Translations under genes and position numbers: made by a program
The notes under the pieces: model-generated
What the model saw: only the letters and a program-made list of their open reading frames with translations
The model's database searches: none
Told to the model about the DNA's origin: nothing
Source: Nocardia caishijiensis NBRC 108228
GTDB lineage: Bacteria > Actinomycetota > Actinomycetes > Mycobacteriales > Mycobacteriaceae
NCBI RefSeq assembly: GCF_001612825.1
Contig: NZ_BDBE01000036.1
Location: forward strand, 62,001-126,000
Length of the DNA stretch: 64,000 bases
Direction: 5' to 3'
Part shown: one piece after another, positions 32,761-41,098 of the stretch
How positions within the stretch are numbered: position 1 is the stretch's first letter
Layout: every line of letters starts with the position of its first letter

Positions 32761-32994
32761 ATGACCGTCACCGTGTACACCAAGCCCGCGTGCGTTCAGT
32801 GCAATGCCACCTACAAGGCGCTCGACAAGGTCGGGGTCGAGTACGACATCATCGACATCTCGGAGAACGCCGAGGCGCGCGATTACGTCATGGCCCTCGG
32901 TTACCTGCAGGCGCCCGTGGTCGTCGCCGGTGACGACCACTGGTCGGGCTTCCGTCCCGACCGCATCAAGTCGCTCGCCGTCGCGGCCGCCTAG
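32761..32994 (+). CDS. nrdH: Glutaredoxin-like NrdH
   Basis: A 77-residue redoxin with the redox motif KPACVQCNATY (CVQC) and the C-terminal WSGFRPDRI typical of NrdH. It is reduced by thioredoxin reductase and supplies electrons to the class Ib ribonucleotide reductase. It is the first gene of nrdH-nrdI-nrdE, 23 bases before nrdI. Confidence 0.96.
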   Translation: MTVTVYTKPACVQCNATYKALDKVGVEYDIIDISENAEARDYVMALGYLQAPVVVAGDDHWSGFRPDRIKSLAVAAA

Positions 32995-33017
32995 GACTTC
33001 GCTCGGAAGGAGCCGCG

Positions 33018-33488
33018 ATGCCCGAACGGACGACTCCGGGCGGGCTGGTCTACTTCTCCAGCGCTTCGGAGAACACTCACCGTTTCGTCGAGAAACTGGG
33101 TCTCCCGGCTACTCGACTACCACTGCACACCGCTGATTCGCTGCGCGTCGACGAACCCTACGTGCTGATCACCCCCACCTACGGTGGTGGTCGGCACGTC
33201 ATGGGTGAGCAACGGTCCGACAAGGATCTCGTACCGCGGCAGGTCGCCAAGTTCCTCAACGACCCGCACAACCGTGCCCTGCTGTGCGGTGTGATCGCGG
33301 CCGGTAACACGAACTTCGGCGAAACCTACTGTGCTGCAGGCGATGTCATCTCGCGCAAATGCGGGGTGCCGTACCTGTATCGCTTCGAACTGATGGGAAC
33401 CGCTGAGGACGTCGCGCGCGTCCGAGAGGGATTGGGATTGTTTTGGCAACAGCAACCACAGCACCGGCAGGCAAGTCAGCCCGTCTAG
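33018..33488 (+). CDS. nrdI: Flavodoxin-like NrdI
   Basis: A 156-residue NrdI with VYFSSASENTHRFVEKLGL (FMN phosphate loop), ITPTYGGG and GVIAAGNTNFGETYC. NrdI generates the oxidant that builds the Mn(III)2-tyrosyl radical cofactor in NrdF. It lies between nrdH and nrdE and overlaps the assigned nrdE start by 46 bases. Confidence 0.95.
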   Translation: MPERTTPGGLVYFSSASENTHRFVEKLGLPATRLPLHTADSLRVDEPYVLITPTYGGGRHVMGEQRSDKDLVPRQVAKFLNDPHNRALLCGVIAAGNTNFGETYCAAGDVISRKCGVPYLYRFELMGTAEDVARVREGLGLFWQQQPQHRQASQPV

Positions 33489-36400
33489 AGCGGGCGGCGG
33501 TGCGGCCCGAGGCCGCCGAGGTGATGGACTACCACGCCCTCAACGCCATGCTGAACCTGTACGGCCCCGACGGCGAGATCCAGTTCGACAAGGACCGCGA
33601 GGCCGCGCACCAGTACTTCTTGCAGCACGTCAACCAGAACACGGTCTTCTTCCACAACCTGGACGAGAAGCTGGACTACCTGGTCAAGGAGAACTACTAC
33701 GAGCCCGAGGTGCTCGACCAGTACGGTCGCGGTTTCGTCAAGCAACTGTTCCAGCAGGCCTACGCCAAGAAGTTCCGGTTCCCCACCTTCCTCGGCGCGT
33801 TCAAGTACTACACCTCCTACACCCTCAAGACCTTCGACGGTAAGCGCTACCTCGAGCGGTTCGAGGACCGTGTCTGCATGGTCGCGCTGACCCTGGCCGC
33901 CGGTGACGAGACGTTGGCGAGCAAGCTGGTCGACGAGATCATCGACGGCCGCTTCCAGCCCGCCACCCCCACCTTCCTCAACTCCGGCAAGAAGCAGCGC
34001 GGCGAGCCCGTGAGCTGTTTCCCGGCGGGTACTCCCGTGGACACGGCCGAGGGCCAGCGGGCTATCGAGACCTTGCAGCCGGGTGACCTGGTGCTCTCGC
34101 ACGACGGGTCCTACCGTGCGGTGGAAGCCCTGATCGAGAATCCGAATACCGAAGCACTGGTGTCGATTTCGCATTTCGGTCACAAGGAGCCGATTCGCTG
34201 TACGCCAGAGCATCCGATCCTGGTCTGGACGTCGCGCGATGTCGAAACATTGATCGACGGTGACGGAGCGGATCCGTTCAACGGCTTTGTGTGGTTGGCG
34301 GCCAAGGACGTGCACCCGTCCGACTTCATTGTGACCACGGCTCCACTCGGTGAACGCGAGCGGCGCACGTTCGATCTCATGGACCACGTGGGCAACGGTG
34401 TCTACGAGGAGGTCGACGGCGCGATCCGCAAGGTGAACGTCGACGCCAAGCATCGAAACAAGCAGCGTCACAGTCAGCGCTTCGTACCGGTCAACCGGTA
34501 CGTGGAGGAGTCCTACGAACTGGGTTTGATTCTCGGTTGGTACCTCGCCGAGGGGTATGTGTCCAAACGATCAGGCGTCGAGGGCGTTCAACCGAACGGA
34601 GTCCACTTCACGCTTGGAGCGCATGAGGCCGAGTATCACGTCGAACTCGGTATGGCATTCAAGCAGGTTTTCGGGGCGGATCTTTCGCTATATACCAACC
34701 ACTCGGATCACTCGACAAGAATGGTGTGCAACAGCAAGGTCGTTGCCTCGCTGCTCATGTCACTGGCGGGAACCGGCTACGGAGACAAGCGGTTCACGCA
34801 CGATGTACTGACCGGGGATGAGGACTTCCAGCGCGGCCTGCTTGCCGGGTTGTTCCGTGGGGACGGGTGCAGTACGCCTGGCGGTATGGTGCTCGACCTG
34901 GTCAATCCCGAACTCGTCGACCAAGTTCAGCTGATGCTGCGTCGACTCGGCATCGTGTCGACTGTTCGCCAGTACGTCAACCAAGCAGGCAACGTGACCG
35001 GCCAGGTATTCGTTCCAGGCCTGCCAGGCAACAACGAAGACTTCATCTTCGACATCGGTAAGAACCTCCACAATTACGTCGGTCGTAAGGGCGTGAAGCG
35101 CTCCACCCATCAGGTTGTGCACGGTCGCCACGTCTATGGTGTGCGTTCGGTCGAGCGCACGACCGAGACGCCCGACATGGTGTACAACTTGCACGTCGAG
35201 GGCACTCACACCTATTCGATCCGCGGCACGGTTGTACACAATTGCTTTCTCCTTCGCATCGAGGACAACATGGAGTCCATCGGGCGCTCCATCAACTCCG
35301 CGCTGCAGCTGTCCAAGCGCGGCGGCGGTGTCGCCTTGTTGCTGAGCAACATTCGTGAGCACGGCGCGCCGATCAAGAAGATCGAGAACCAGAGTTCGGG
35401 CGTCATCCCGATCATGAAGCTCCTCGAGGACTCGTTCTCCTACGCCAACCAGCTGGGCGCGCGTCAGGGCGCGGGCGCGGTGTACCTGCACGCGCACCAC
35501 CCCGACATCTACCGCTTCCTCGACACCAAGCGCGAGAACGCGGACGAGAAGATCCGTATCAAGACGCTCTCGCTGGGTGTGGTGATCCCCGACATCACCT
35601 TCGAGCTGGCGAAGAAGAACGAGGACATGTACCTGTTCTCGCCGTACGACGTCGAGCGCATCTACGGCAAGCCGTTCGCCGATATCGACGTCACCGAGAA
35701 GTACTACGAGATGGTCGACGACAAGCGCATCCGCAAGTCGAAGATCAAGGCGCGCGAGTTCTTCCAGACCATCGCCGAGCTGCAGTTCGAGTCGGGCTAC
35801 CCGTACATCATGTTCGAGGACACGGTGAACCGGGCAAACCCGATCAAGGGCAAGATCACCCACTCGAACCTGTGCTCGGAGATCCTGCAGGTCTCCACCC
35901 CCTCGGAGTTCAACGACGACCTCTCGTACTCCAAGGTCGGCAAGGACATCTCCTGCAACCTGGGTTCGCTCAATATCGCCAAGGCGATGGACTCCCCGGA
36001 CTTCGGCCAGACCATCGAGACCTCGATCCGCGCGCTCACCGCGGTGTCGGACCAGACCCACATCTACTCGGTGCCTTCGATCGAGCAGGGCAACAACGAG
36101 TCCCATGCCATCGGCCTCGGTCAGATGAACCTGCACGGGTACCTGGCGCGCGAGCGGGTGCACTATGGGTCCGAAGAGGGCATCGACTTCACCAACATGT
36201 ACTTCTACACCGTGGTCTACCACGCGATCCGGGCCTCGAACCTGATCGCCAAGGAGCGCGGCACGGCGTTCGGCGGCTTCGCCGAGTCGAAGTACGCCAG
36301 CGGCGAGTACTTCGACAAGTACACCGAACAGGTGTGGGAGCCCAAGACCGACAAGGTCGCCCAGCTCTTCGCCGACGCGGGCGTGCACATCCCCACCCAG

Positions 36401-36856
36401 GACGACTGGCGTGAGCTGAAGGCCTCGGTGCAGGAGTTCGGTATCTACAACCAGAACCTGCAGGCGGTGCCCCCGACCGGCTCGATCTCCTACATCAACC
36501 ACTCCACCAGCTCGATCCACCCGGTGGCGTCGAAGATCGAGATCCGCAAGGAAGGCAAGATCGGCCGCGTCTACTACCCGGCGCCCTATCTCACCAACGA
36601 CAACCTGGAGTACTACCAGGACGCGTACGAGATCGGCTACGAGAAGATCATCGACACCTACGCCGCCGCCACCCAGCACGTCGACCAGGGCCTGTCCCTG
36701 ACCCTCTTCTTCAAGGACACCGCCACCACCCGCGACCTGAACAAGGCCCAGATCTACGCCTGGCGCAAGGGAATCAAAACCCTCTACTACATCCGCCTGC
36801 GCCAGATGGCTTTGGAGGGGACTGAAGTGGAGAATTGTGTCAGCTGTATGCTGTGA
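33443..36856 (+). CDS. nrdE: Class Ib ribonucleotide reductase alpha subunit NrdE, interrupted by an in-frame intein
   Basis: A 1137-residue precursor; removing the 409-residue intein (residues 192-600) leaves a 728-residue NrdE, the normal length. The host protein shows NSGKKQRGEPVS before and CFLLRIEDNMESIGR after the insertion, the catalytic-region ISYINHSTSS, NLCSEI and the C-terminal redox pair NCVSCML. It reduces ribonucleoside diphosphates using NrdH as reductant and the NrdF radical. The first possible start, TTG 33443, lies inside nrdI; a start a few codons later is possible since the conserved part begins DYHALNAMLNLYGPDG. Confidence 0.95.
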   Translation: MATATTAPAGKSARLERAAVRPEAAEVMDYHALNAMLNLYGPDGEIQFDKDREAAHQYFLQHVNQNTVFFHNLDEKLDYLVKENYYEPEVLDQYGRGFVKQLFQQAYAKKFRFPTFLGAFKYYTSYTLKTFDGKRYLERFEDRVCMVALTLAAGDETLASKLVDEIIDGRFQPATPTFLNSGKKQRGEPVSCFPAGTPVDTAEGQRAIETLQPGDLVLSHDGSYRAVEALIENPNTEALVSISHFGHKEPIRCTPEHPILVWTSRDVETLIDGDGADPFNGFVWLAAKDVHPSDFIVTTAPLGERERRTFDLMDHVGNGVYEEVDGAIRKVNVDAKHRNKQRHSQRFVPVNRYVEESYELGLILGWYLAEGYVSKRSGVEGVQPNGVHFTLGAHEAEYHVELGMAFKQVFGADLSLYTNHSDHSTRMVCNSKVVASLLMSLAGTGYGDKRFTHDVLTGDEDFQRGLLAGLFRGDGCSTPGGMVLDLVNPELVDQVQLMLRRLGIVSTVRQYVNQAGNVTGQVFVPGLPGNNEDFIFDIGKNLHNYVGRKGVKRSTHQVVHGRHVYGVRSVERTTETPDMVYNLHVEGTHTYSIRGTVVHNCFLLRIEDNMESIGRSINSALQLSKRGGGVALLLSNIREHGAPIKKIENQSSGVIPIMKLLEDSFSYANQLGARQGAGAVYLHAHHPDIYRFLDTKRENADEKIRIKTLSLGVVIPDITFELAKKNEDMYLFSPYDVERIYGKPFADIDVTEKYYEMVDDKRIRKSKIKAREFFQTIAELQFESGYPYIMFEDTVNRANPIKGKITHSNLCSEILQVSTPSEFNDDLSYSKVGKDISCNLGSLNIAKAMDSPDFGQTIETSIRALTAVSDQTHIYSVPSIEQGNNESHAIGLGQMNLHGYLARERVHYGSEEGIDFTNMYFYTVVYHAIRASNLIAKERGTAFGGFAESKYASGEYFDKYTEQVWEPKTDKVAQLFADAGVHIPTQDDWRELKASVQEFGIYNQNLQAVPPTGSISYINHSTSSIHPVASKIEIRKEGKIGRVYYPAPYLTNDNLEYYQDAYEIGYEKIIDTYAAATQHVDQGLSLTLFFKDTATTRDLNKAQIYAWRKGIKTLYYIRLRQMALEGTEVENCVSCML
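34016..35242 (+). mobile_element. LAGLIDADG-containing intein in NrdE (409 residues)
   Basis: The intein begins with cysteine (CFPAGTPVDTAEG, block A) and ends VVHN before extein cysteine, the standard His-Asn-Cys splice end. Block B is IRCTPEHPILVW with the conserved TxxH. Two dodecapeptide motifs of a homing endonuclease are present, LGLILGWYLAEGY and GLLAGLFRGDG, and block F is MVYNLHVEGTHTYSI. Third codon positions are clearly more A/T-rich than in the flanking exteins, consistent with horizontal arrival. All splice residues are intact, so splicing is expected. It sits in front of the conserved catalytic-site cysteine of NrdE. Confidence 0.95.
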
Positions 36857-36865
36857 GTTTTGCTG

Positions 36866-36906
36866 ATGAACCCGGTGCGGGCAGGTTCCGCGCCGGGTTC
36901 ATTTGT
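36866..36906 (+). terminator. Terminator of the nrdHIE operon
   Basis: A perfect 10-bp stem (36866-36875 pairing with 36893-36902) with a GC-rich loop, followed by TTGTC. It starts 10 bases after the nrdE stop. Confidence 0.85.
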
Positions 36907-36918
36907 CTCCGCGGCCGC

Positions 36919-37242
36919 TCATGATAATAGTTCGCCCCGCGCGATCCGGTCGATCGATTCCGCGCCGCTCAGCTCGTAGCGAAGCTCGGGATGGCGCGAG
37001 TAGAAGTCGAGGCTCGGGGCGTCTCGCAGATGCTCTCCGCGTACTGCTACTTTCTCGACGGCGCCGGAGTGGTGGATATGTTCGGCGCCGCCGACCGCGA
37101 AGGCTCGCACCGCCTGGTCGAGTTCGGCAGGTGCCGTGAGATTCGGTGTATATTCGAACGAAACGAAATGTCTTTCGAAATGTTCGGAGGGTGTGTTCTC
37201 AGCCGAAGAAGGCCAGCATTTCGAGGGCGGTTTCGAGGCCAC
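36919..37242 (-). CDS. Small hypothetical protein, start uncertain
   Basis: Not recognised. The frame downstream of the RDD gene on the same strand has third positions rich in G/C and an acidic/basic composition typical of real protein (AELDQAVRAFAVGGAEHIHH, LDFYSRHPELRYELSGAES). The only ATG (37242) lies inside the RDD gene; a GTG at the VRAFAVGG position would give about 62 residues. It could be a small gene coupled to the RDD gene or the remnant of a larger one. Confidence 0.35.
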   Translation of the reverse strand: MASKPPSKCWPSSAENTPSEHFERHFVSFEYTPNLTAPAELDQAVRAFAVGGAEHIHHSGAVEKVAVRGEHLRDAPSLDFYSRHPELRYELSGAESIDRIARGELLS

Positions 37243-37657
37243 GGAACCACTCCTTGATCAGGCGGCCGAGGGTGGGGTAGGAGCCGTCGGTGTAGCGCAT
37301 ACGGAGGCCGAAGACGGCCTTTCCGAGCGTCGCTCGGGTGAGGCGTTGGATGACGGTGCGGTGCAGGAACGATGCGGTGAGCCAGGCGAGTAGGCCGTAG
37401 AGCAGCGATATCGAGCCGGGGACGGCGAACCATGCGGCGGCGCCGATCGCGAGGTGCAACGACATGTCCAACGGGAACGCGAACCACATCCGGGTGGTGC
37501 TGCCGTTCGAATCCTTCGCCAGCAGCGGCCATTCCGCGTCGGGGTTGTCCGCTTTGGCGGGCACCGCCGGGACGAACACCAGCCGACCGTCGCTGTCCCG
37601 TTCGTATCTGGCGCTGAGAAGCTTGGCTTCTTTCCGCATGTCCACCGAGTCGCTCAT
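37199..37657 (-). CDS. RDD-family membrane protein
   Basis: A 152-residue protein with an N-terminal soluble part and two hydrophobic helices (LHLAIGAAAWFAVPGSISLLYG and a following LLAWLTASFLH), ending with the family motif RATLGKAVFGLRMRYTDGSYPTLGRLIKEW. RDD proteins are small membrane proteins, some proposed as ion/proton antiporters. The N-terminal ~60 residues are charged and probably cytoplasmic. It stands apart from its neighbours. Confidence 0.75.
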   Translation of the reverse strand: MSDSVDMRKEAKLLSARYERDSDGRLVFVPAVPAKADNPDAEWPLLAKDSNGSTTRMWFAFPLDMSLHLAIGAAAWFAVPGSISLLYGLLAWLTASFLHRTVIQRLTRATLGKAVFGLRMRYTDGSYPTLGRLIKEWFRGLETALEMLAFFG

Positions 37658-37732
37658 GTCGGCAAGGTAGGTGGGGGTGCTTAACGGGAACCGTTGATCG
37701 TGCCAATACCGCTGCCGGACCAGGTCGAGCCC

Positions 37733-38060
37733 TCAGTCGACCTGGACTTCGTCGGGCGGCAGCGAATCACACTGGTGGGCAGGGGCTTTGCTCTTAGCCA
37801 TTCGCCCGATCTCTCGCAGGCCCGGACGTGATCCTATGTCGCCGTGCGCCCGGAGCACGCGGTCGAAAAGCACATTGCGGGCCGCGAATTCATCAGGCGG
37901 CGGTATGGGTTCCGAGAGAATCGCGCCTCGCGGCCCGGTAGACCTGGTTGTCGGCGAACGAACAGCTCGCATCCAGCCGCGCGGCGCCGAAGTGTTCGAG
38001 CCCTTGCGGTTCGCCACAACCCGCGAGGTCGGCGGTGGTGATCAGGACGGAATCGGGCCG
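37733..38060 (-). pseudogene. Possible frameshifted remnant of a small protein gene
   Basis: Between the RDD gene and the DUF3558-like gene the minus strand holds two frames that look coding only in turn. From about 38060 to 37925 one frame reads ADLAGCGEPQGLEHFG and LDASCSFADNQVYRA with GC-rich third positions. From about 37925 to 37733 another reads PPDEFAARNVLFDRVLRAHG and HQCDSLPPDEVQVD, ending in a stop. A single frameshift would join them, and no good start codon exists upstream. Its cysteine-containing style recalls the secreted lipoproteins nearby, but I cannot assign a family. Confidence 0.3.
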
Positions 38061-38129
38061 GGGCGGGGGCGGTGCGGGTGATCGCTTGCTAGCTTTGGCG
38101 CGTTTGTGAGCGAGTGGAAGGGATCCGGG

Positions 38130-38615
38130 ATGCGCCGGTTGTCGACGATGGGCCTGGGGATCGTGGTGGCGAGTGTGCTCGCCGGATGTTCCGGGGACGA
38201 CCCGGCGGCGAAGGCGTTGTTCGAGCCCTGCGCGGGGGTGGGGGAGCAGGCGTTGACGCAGGCGGGGGTCGATCCGGCGTCGCGGGTGCCCGCCGGGTCG
38301 GCGGAAACGGGGTGGCAGACGTGTGCGTGGAACGGGGCGAGCGCGTCGTTGCGGGTGTACTCGGCGCGGCAATCGCTCGAGGAGTTCGAGGCCGAGGCCG
38401 GTCCGGGCAACTTCTACGACATCACGGTCGCCGGGCGGGCGGGGCGCAAACTGGTCGACTCGGCGTCGCTGACCACGGCCTGTGATGTGGTGTTCGGCGC
38501 TGAGCAGGGTGTGGTGCGCATGATCGTGGTGACGAACCCGGGCCAGCCCGCGCCCGATGCCTGCGCGACGCTGACCCGGATGGGCGAGGCCGTCGTCCCC
38601 GCCCTACCCGCCTAG
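38130..38615 (+). CDS. DUF3558-like lipoprotein
   Basis: A 161-residue lipoprotein with lipobox VLAGC after a basic start (MRRLST). The mature part has the DUF3558-style opening ALFEPCAGVGEQALTQAGVDP, TGWQTCAWNG and a late TACDVVFG, with four mature-part cysteines likely forming disulfides. Such lipoproteins are abundant in Nocardia and mycobacteria; their function is unknown. GGAAGGGA precedes ATG 38130. Confidence 0.8.
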   Translation: MRRLSTMGLGIVVASVLAGCSGDDPAAKALFEPCAGVGEQALTQAGVDPASRVPAGSAETGWQTCAWNGASASLRVYSARQSLEEFEAEAGPGNFYDITVAGRAGRKLVDSASLTTACDVVFGAEQGVVRMIVVTNPGQPAPDACATLTRMGEAVVPALPA

Positions 38616-39599
38616 CGCGGGAATCACCTCGCGCTCGAACAGTTCGATACCGGAGGTGTCGTAGGCGGCCTCGGGGAAATTCAGGATGGCATAGCCGAGG
38701 CCGAGATCTTTGACGGCGCCCAGTCGTTCGGCGATCTGCTCGGGCGTGCCGGTGGCGGCGCTGCCCGCGAAATTGTCGGTGACGTAGGTCTTGGCCGCAT
38801 CGGCACCGAGGAAGGGTGTGTAGCGGTCGATGATGAGCGAGAGACGTTCCTGCACTTCAGTTTCCGTGCTGCCCACCACGGCGTTGAAGTTGGAGCTGCG
38901 GGTGATGGCGGCGAAGTCGGTGCCCACCTCCGCGCAGTGTTCGCGCAGGATTTCGGACTTGCGGATGAATTCGTCGGGGGCGGCGCTGAAATTGGTGTAG
39001 TTCGCGTACTTCGCGGCGATGCGCAGCGTCTTCTTCTCGCCACCGCCCGCGACCCAGATCGGAATCCCGTTCTCCTGCAACGGACGTGGGTGCACGATGG
39101 CGCCGTCGACCTGGTAGTGCCTGCCGTCCAGGGTGGCACGCCCGGTCTGCCAGGCCTGGCGGAAGATCTGCACCCCCTCGTCGAGGCGGCCGAGTCGTTC
39201 ACCGGCGGGCGGGAAGCCGTAACCGTAAGCGCGCCACTCGTGTTCGTACCATCCCGCGCCGATGCCCATCTCCACGCGACCGCCCGAGATCAGGTCGACG
39301 GTGGCGGCGACCTTCGCCAGGTAGGCGGGGTTGCGGTAGCTCATGGCCGTACACATCTGCCCCAGCCGCACCCGGCTGGTCGAGGCGGCGAAGGCCGACA
39401 TCAGCGACCACGCCTCGTGGGTGGCCTCGTCGGTGGGCACCGGCGTGGTGTGGAAGTGGTCGTAGACCCAGATCGACTCCCACTCGCCGCCGCTGTCGAA
39501 CCGTTGGGCCAGCTCGCGCATCACCGCCCACTGGTCGGCCGGTTCGATGCCGACCAGGTCGAGCCGCCAGCCCTGGGGGACGAAGATGCCGAAGCGCAC
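38604..39599 (-). CDS. LLM-class F420-dependent oxidoreductase
   Basis: A 331-residue luciferase-like TIM-barrel protein. It opens VRFGIFVPQGWRLDLVG, has SRVRLGQMCTAMSYRNPAYLAKVAATVDLISGG in two blocks with GRVEMGIGAGWYEHEW, and WVAGGGEKKTLRIAA further on. These match F420-dependent members of the family rather than FMN monooxygenases. The substrate is unknown. The GTG start at 39599 has GAGGAGA upstream; the frame extends further but without family similarity. It converges on the lipoprotein gene with a 12-base overlap. Confidence 0.88.
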   Translation of the reverse strand: MRFGIFVPQGWRLDLVGIEPADQWAVMRELAQRFDSGGEWESIWVYDHFHTTPVPTDEATHEAWSLMSAFAASTSRVRLGQMCTAMSYRNPAYLAKVAATVDLISGGRVEMGIGAGWYEHEWRAYGYGFPPAGERLGRLDEGVQIFRQAWQTGRATLDGRHYQVDGAIVHPRPLQENGIPIWVAGGGEKKTLRIAAKYANYTNFSAAPDEFIRKSEILREHCAEVGTDFAAITRSSNFNAVVGSTETEVQERLSLIIDRYTPFLGADAAKTYVTDNFAGSAATGTPEQIAERLGAVKDLGLGYAILNFPEAAYDTSGIELFEREVIPALGG

Positions 39600-39750
39600 A
39601 GGTTTCTCCTCAGTGTGTCGAACCGATGTCGCCGCGCCACGCACCGCGGCTCTCGGCCTCCACTGTTCCCACTACCGCCGACTCGGGCAACTGTTGTGCG
39701 CGCGCCGCGCCGAATCCCCGACCGGCGGCTTTCGCCCCGCGACCGGCCGG

Positions 39751-40437
39751 TCAGGCGTTCGGATCGCCGTAGGAGGCGGCGATGTCCTTGGAACTGGGCC
39801 AGCGGCTGTAGGTGGGTGATTGCGGCCAGCCCTCGGGGCTGTCCTGCCACTGTTCCTGGCGTCCGTAGGGGAGGGCGTCGATGAGGCCGAAGGTGTAGGC
39901 GAGCTGTTCGGTGCCGCGACCGTCGGTGTGCCAGCTGCGATAGACGGTGTCGCCGTCGCGCAGGAAGGTGTTCACCGCGAAACCGGCTCCCGGTCCCGCG
40001 CCCATGTCGGCGCCGAAGGGGCTGTCGGCGGTGGAGTACCAGGTCATGGCGTTGCCGACGCGGCGCTTGTAGGCGAGCACCTCGTCGATCGGGCCCTGGG
40101 TGACGATCACGAATCGCGCGTCGTAGGCGGCGAGGAAGTCGAGCCGCGCGTACTGGGCGGTGAGGCCGGTGCAGCCGGGGCACTGCCAGGTGTTTCCCGG
40201 TGTCCACATGTGGTGGTAGGTGATGAGCTGGGTGTGTCCGTCGAATACCTCGGCGAGCGAGACATCGCTGCCGTCTTCGGCTTTCAGGGTGTAGTCGGGC
40301 AGGCGGACGGCGGGCAGCTTGCGTCGCTGGGCGGCGATGGCGTCGAGCTCGCGGGTGGCTGCCTTCTCGCGGACGCGCAGGGCGTCCAGCTCGGCTTGCC
40401 AGGTGTCCTGATCGACGATGGTCGGCAGTGCGGTCAT
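39751..40437 (-). CDS. DUF899 thioredoxin-like protein
   Basis: A 228-residue DUF899 protein, a distant AhpC/thioredoxin-fold family. It has ELDALRVREKAATRELDAIA, TYHHMWTPGNTWQCPGCTG with a CxxC pair, and the family's WHTDGRGTEQL near the C-terminus. Some relatives are described as putative dithiol-disulfide oxidoreductases. It is divergent from a TetR regulator 79 bp away, with a candidate operator between them. Confidence 0.85.
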   Translation of the reverse strand: MTALPTIVDQDTWQAELDALRVREKAATRELDAIAAQRRKLPAVRLPDYTLKAEDGSDVSLAEVFDGHTQLITYHHMWTPGNTWQCPGCTGLTAQYARLDFLAAYDARFVIVTQGPIDEVLAYKRRVGNAMTWYSTADSPFGADMGAGPGAGFAVNTFLRDGDTVYRSWHTDGRGTEQLAYTFGLIDALPYGRQEQWQDSPEGWPQSPTYSRWPSSKDIAASYGDPNA

Positions 40438-40453
40438 GGGTAACGGCCTCCGA

Positions 40454-40470
40454 TGTGTACGGCGTGCACA
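40454..40470. promoter_or_regulatory. Candidate operator between DUF899 and TetR genes
   Basis: A 17-base near-palindrome with TGTG at one end and CACA at the other, only 17 bases upstream of the DUF899 start. Its position in a short divergent promoter suggests a site for the adjacent TetR protein. Confidence 0.45.
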
Positions 40471-40516
40471 TTTGATATGTTTACACCATATACTTCGCGG
40501 GAAGGGTGTTCAAGGG

Positions 40517-41098
40517 TTGGCCTACCACCACGGTGATCTGGCGGCGGCGTTGCTCACGGCCGGTCTGGAGCTCACCAGATCCGGCGGCCCCGAGGCGCTG
40601 ACCATCCGGGAGGTGACCCGCCGCGTCGGTGTCACGCCCAATGCCGCCTACCGGCACTTTCCCGACCGCCAGGCGCTGCTCGACGCGGTCTCGGCCGCGA
40701 TCCAGGCCGACATGGCCGGACGCATGGCGACCGGCCGCCCACCCGCCGGGCCGCGGGAAACCCTGCGCGCGGTCGGTCTCGGCTACATCGCGTTCGCGCT
40801 CGCCGAACCGGGCTGGTTCGCTGTCGCGTTCTTCGGCGCGGGCGATGTCACGCCCGACACGGTCGTCGACTCACCCGCGTACTCGGCGCTGGCCGAAGCG
40901 CTCGACATGATGGTTCACATCGGCGACCTCGCCCCCTCGGGGCGCGCGGCGGCCACCTGGAGCTGCTGGTCGACGGTGCACGGTTTCGCCGAGCTGGCAC
41001 TGCGCGGGCCGTTGCGACACGTCGACGGTGCCGAGGTCTGGCGGCTCGCCGAACAGGCCGTCGACACCGTCATCGCCGGGCTGCCCGCCGTGGTGTGA
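40517..41098 (+). CDS. TetR-family transcriptional regulator with WHG domain
   Basis: About 193 residues from TTG 40517, which follows GGGAAGGG. The helix-turn-helix is LTIREVTRRVGVTPNAAYRHFPDR, and the C-terminal ligand domain contains WSTVHGFAELAL, typical of the WHG type. It is divergent from the DUF899 gene and is presumably its regulator. The frame is open upstream, but no better start is evident. Confidence 0.85.
   Translation: MAYHHGDLAAALLTAGLELTRSGGPEALTIREVTRRVGVTPNAAYRHFPDRQALLDAVSAAIQADMAGRMATGRPPAGPRETLRAVGLGYIAFALAEPGWFAVAFFGAGDVTPDTVVDSPAYSALAEALDMMVHIGDLAPSGRAAATWSCWSTVHGFAELALRGPLRHVDGAEVWRLAEQAVDTVIAGLPAVV

Noticed and set aside
34016..35242. Insertion sequence or group II intron inside nrdE
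   Set aside because: The reading frame is continuous and carries intein splice blocks; there is no transposase, terminal repeat or reverse transcriptase.
34760..36679. 639-codon minus-strand frame antisense to nrdE
   Set aside because: Val/Leu/Asp-rich mirror of the nrdE coding strand with no recognisable domain.
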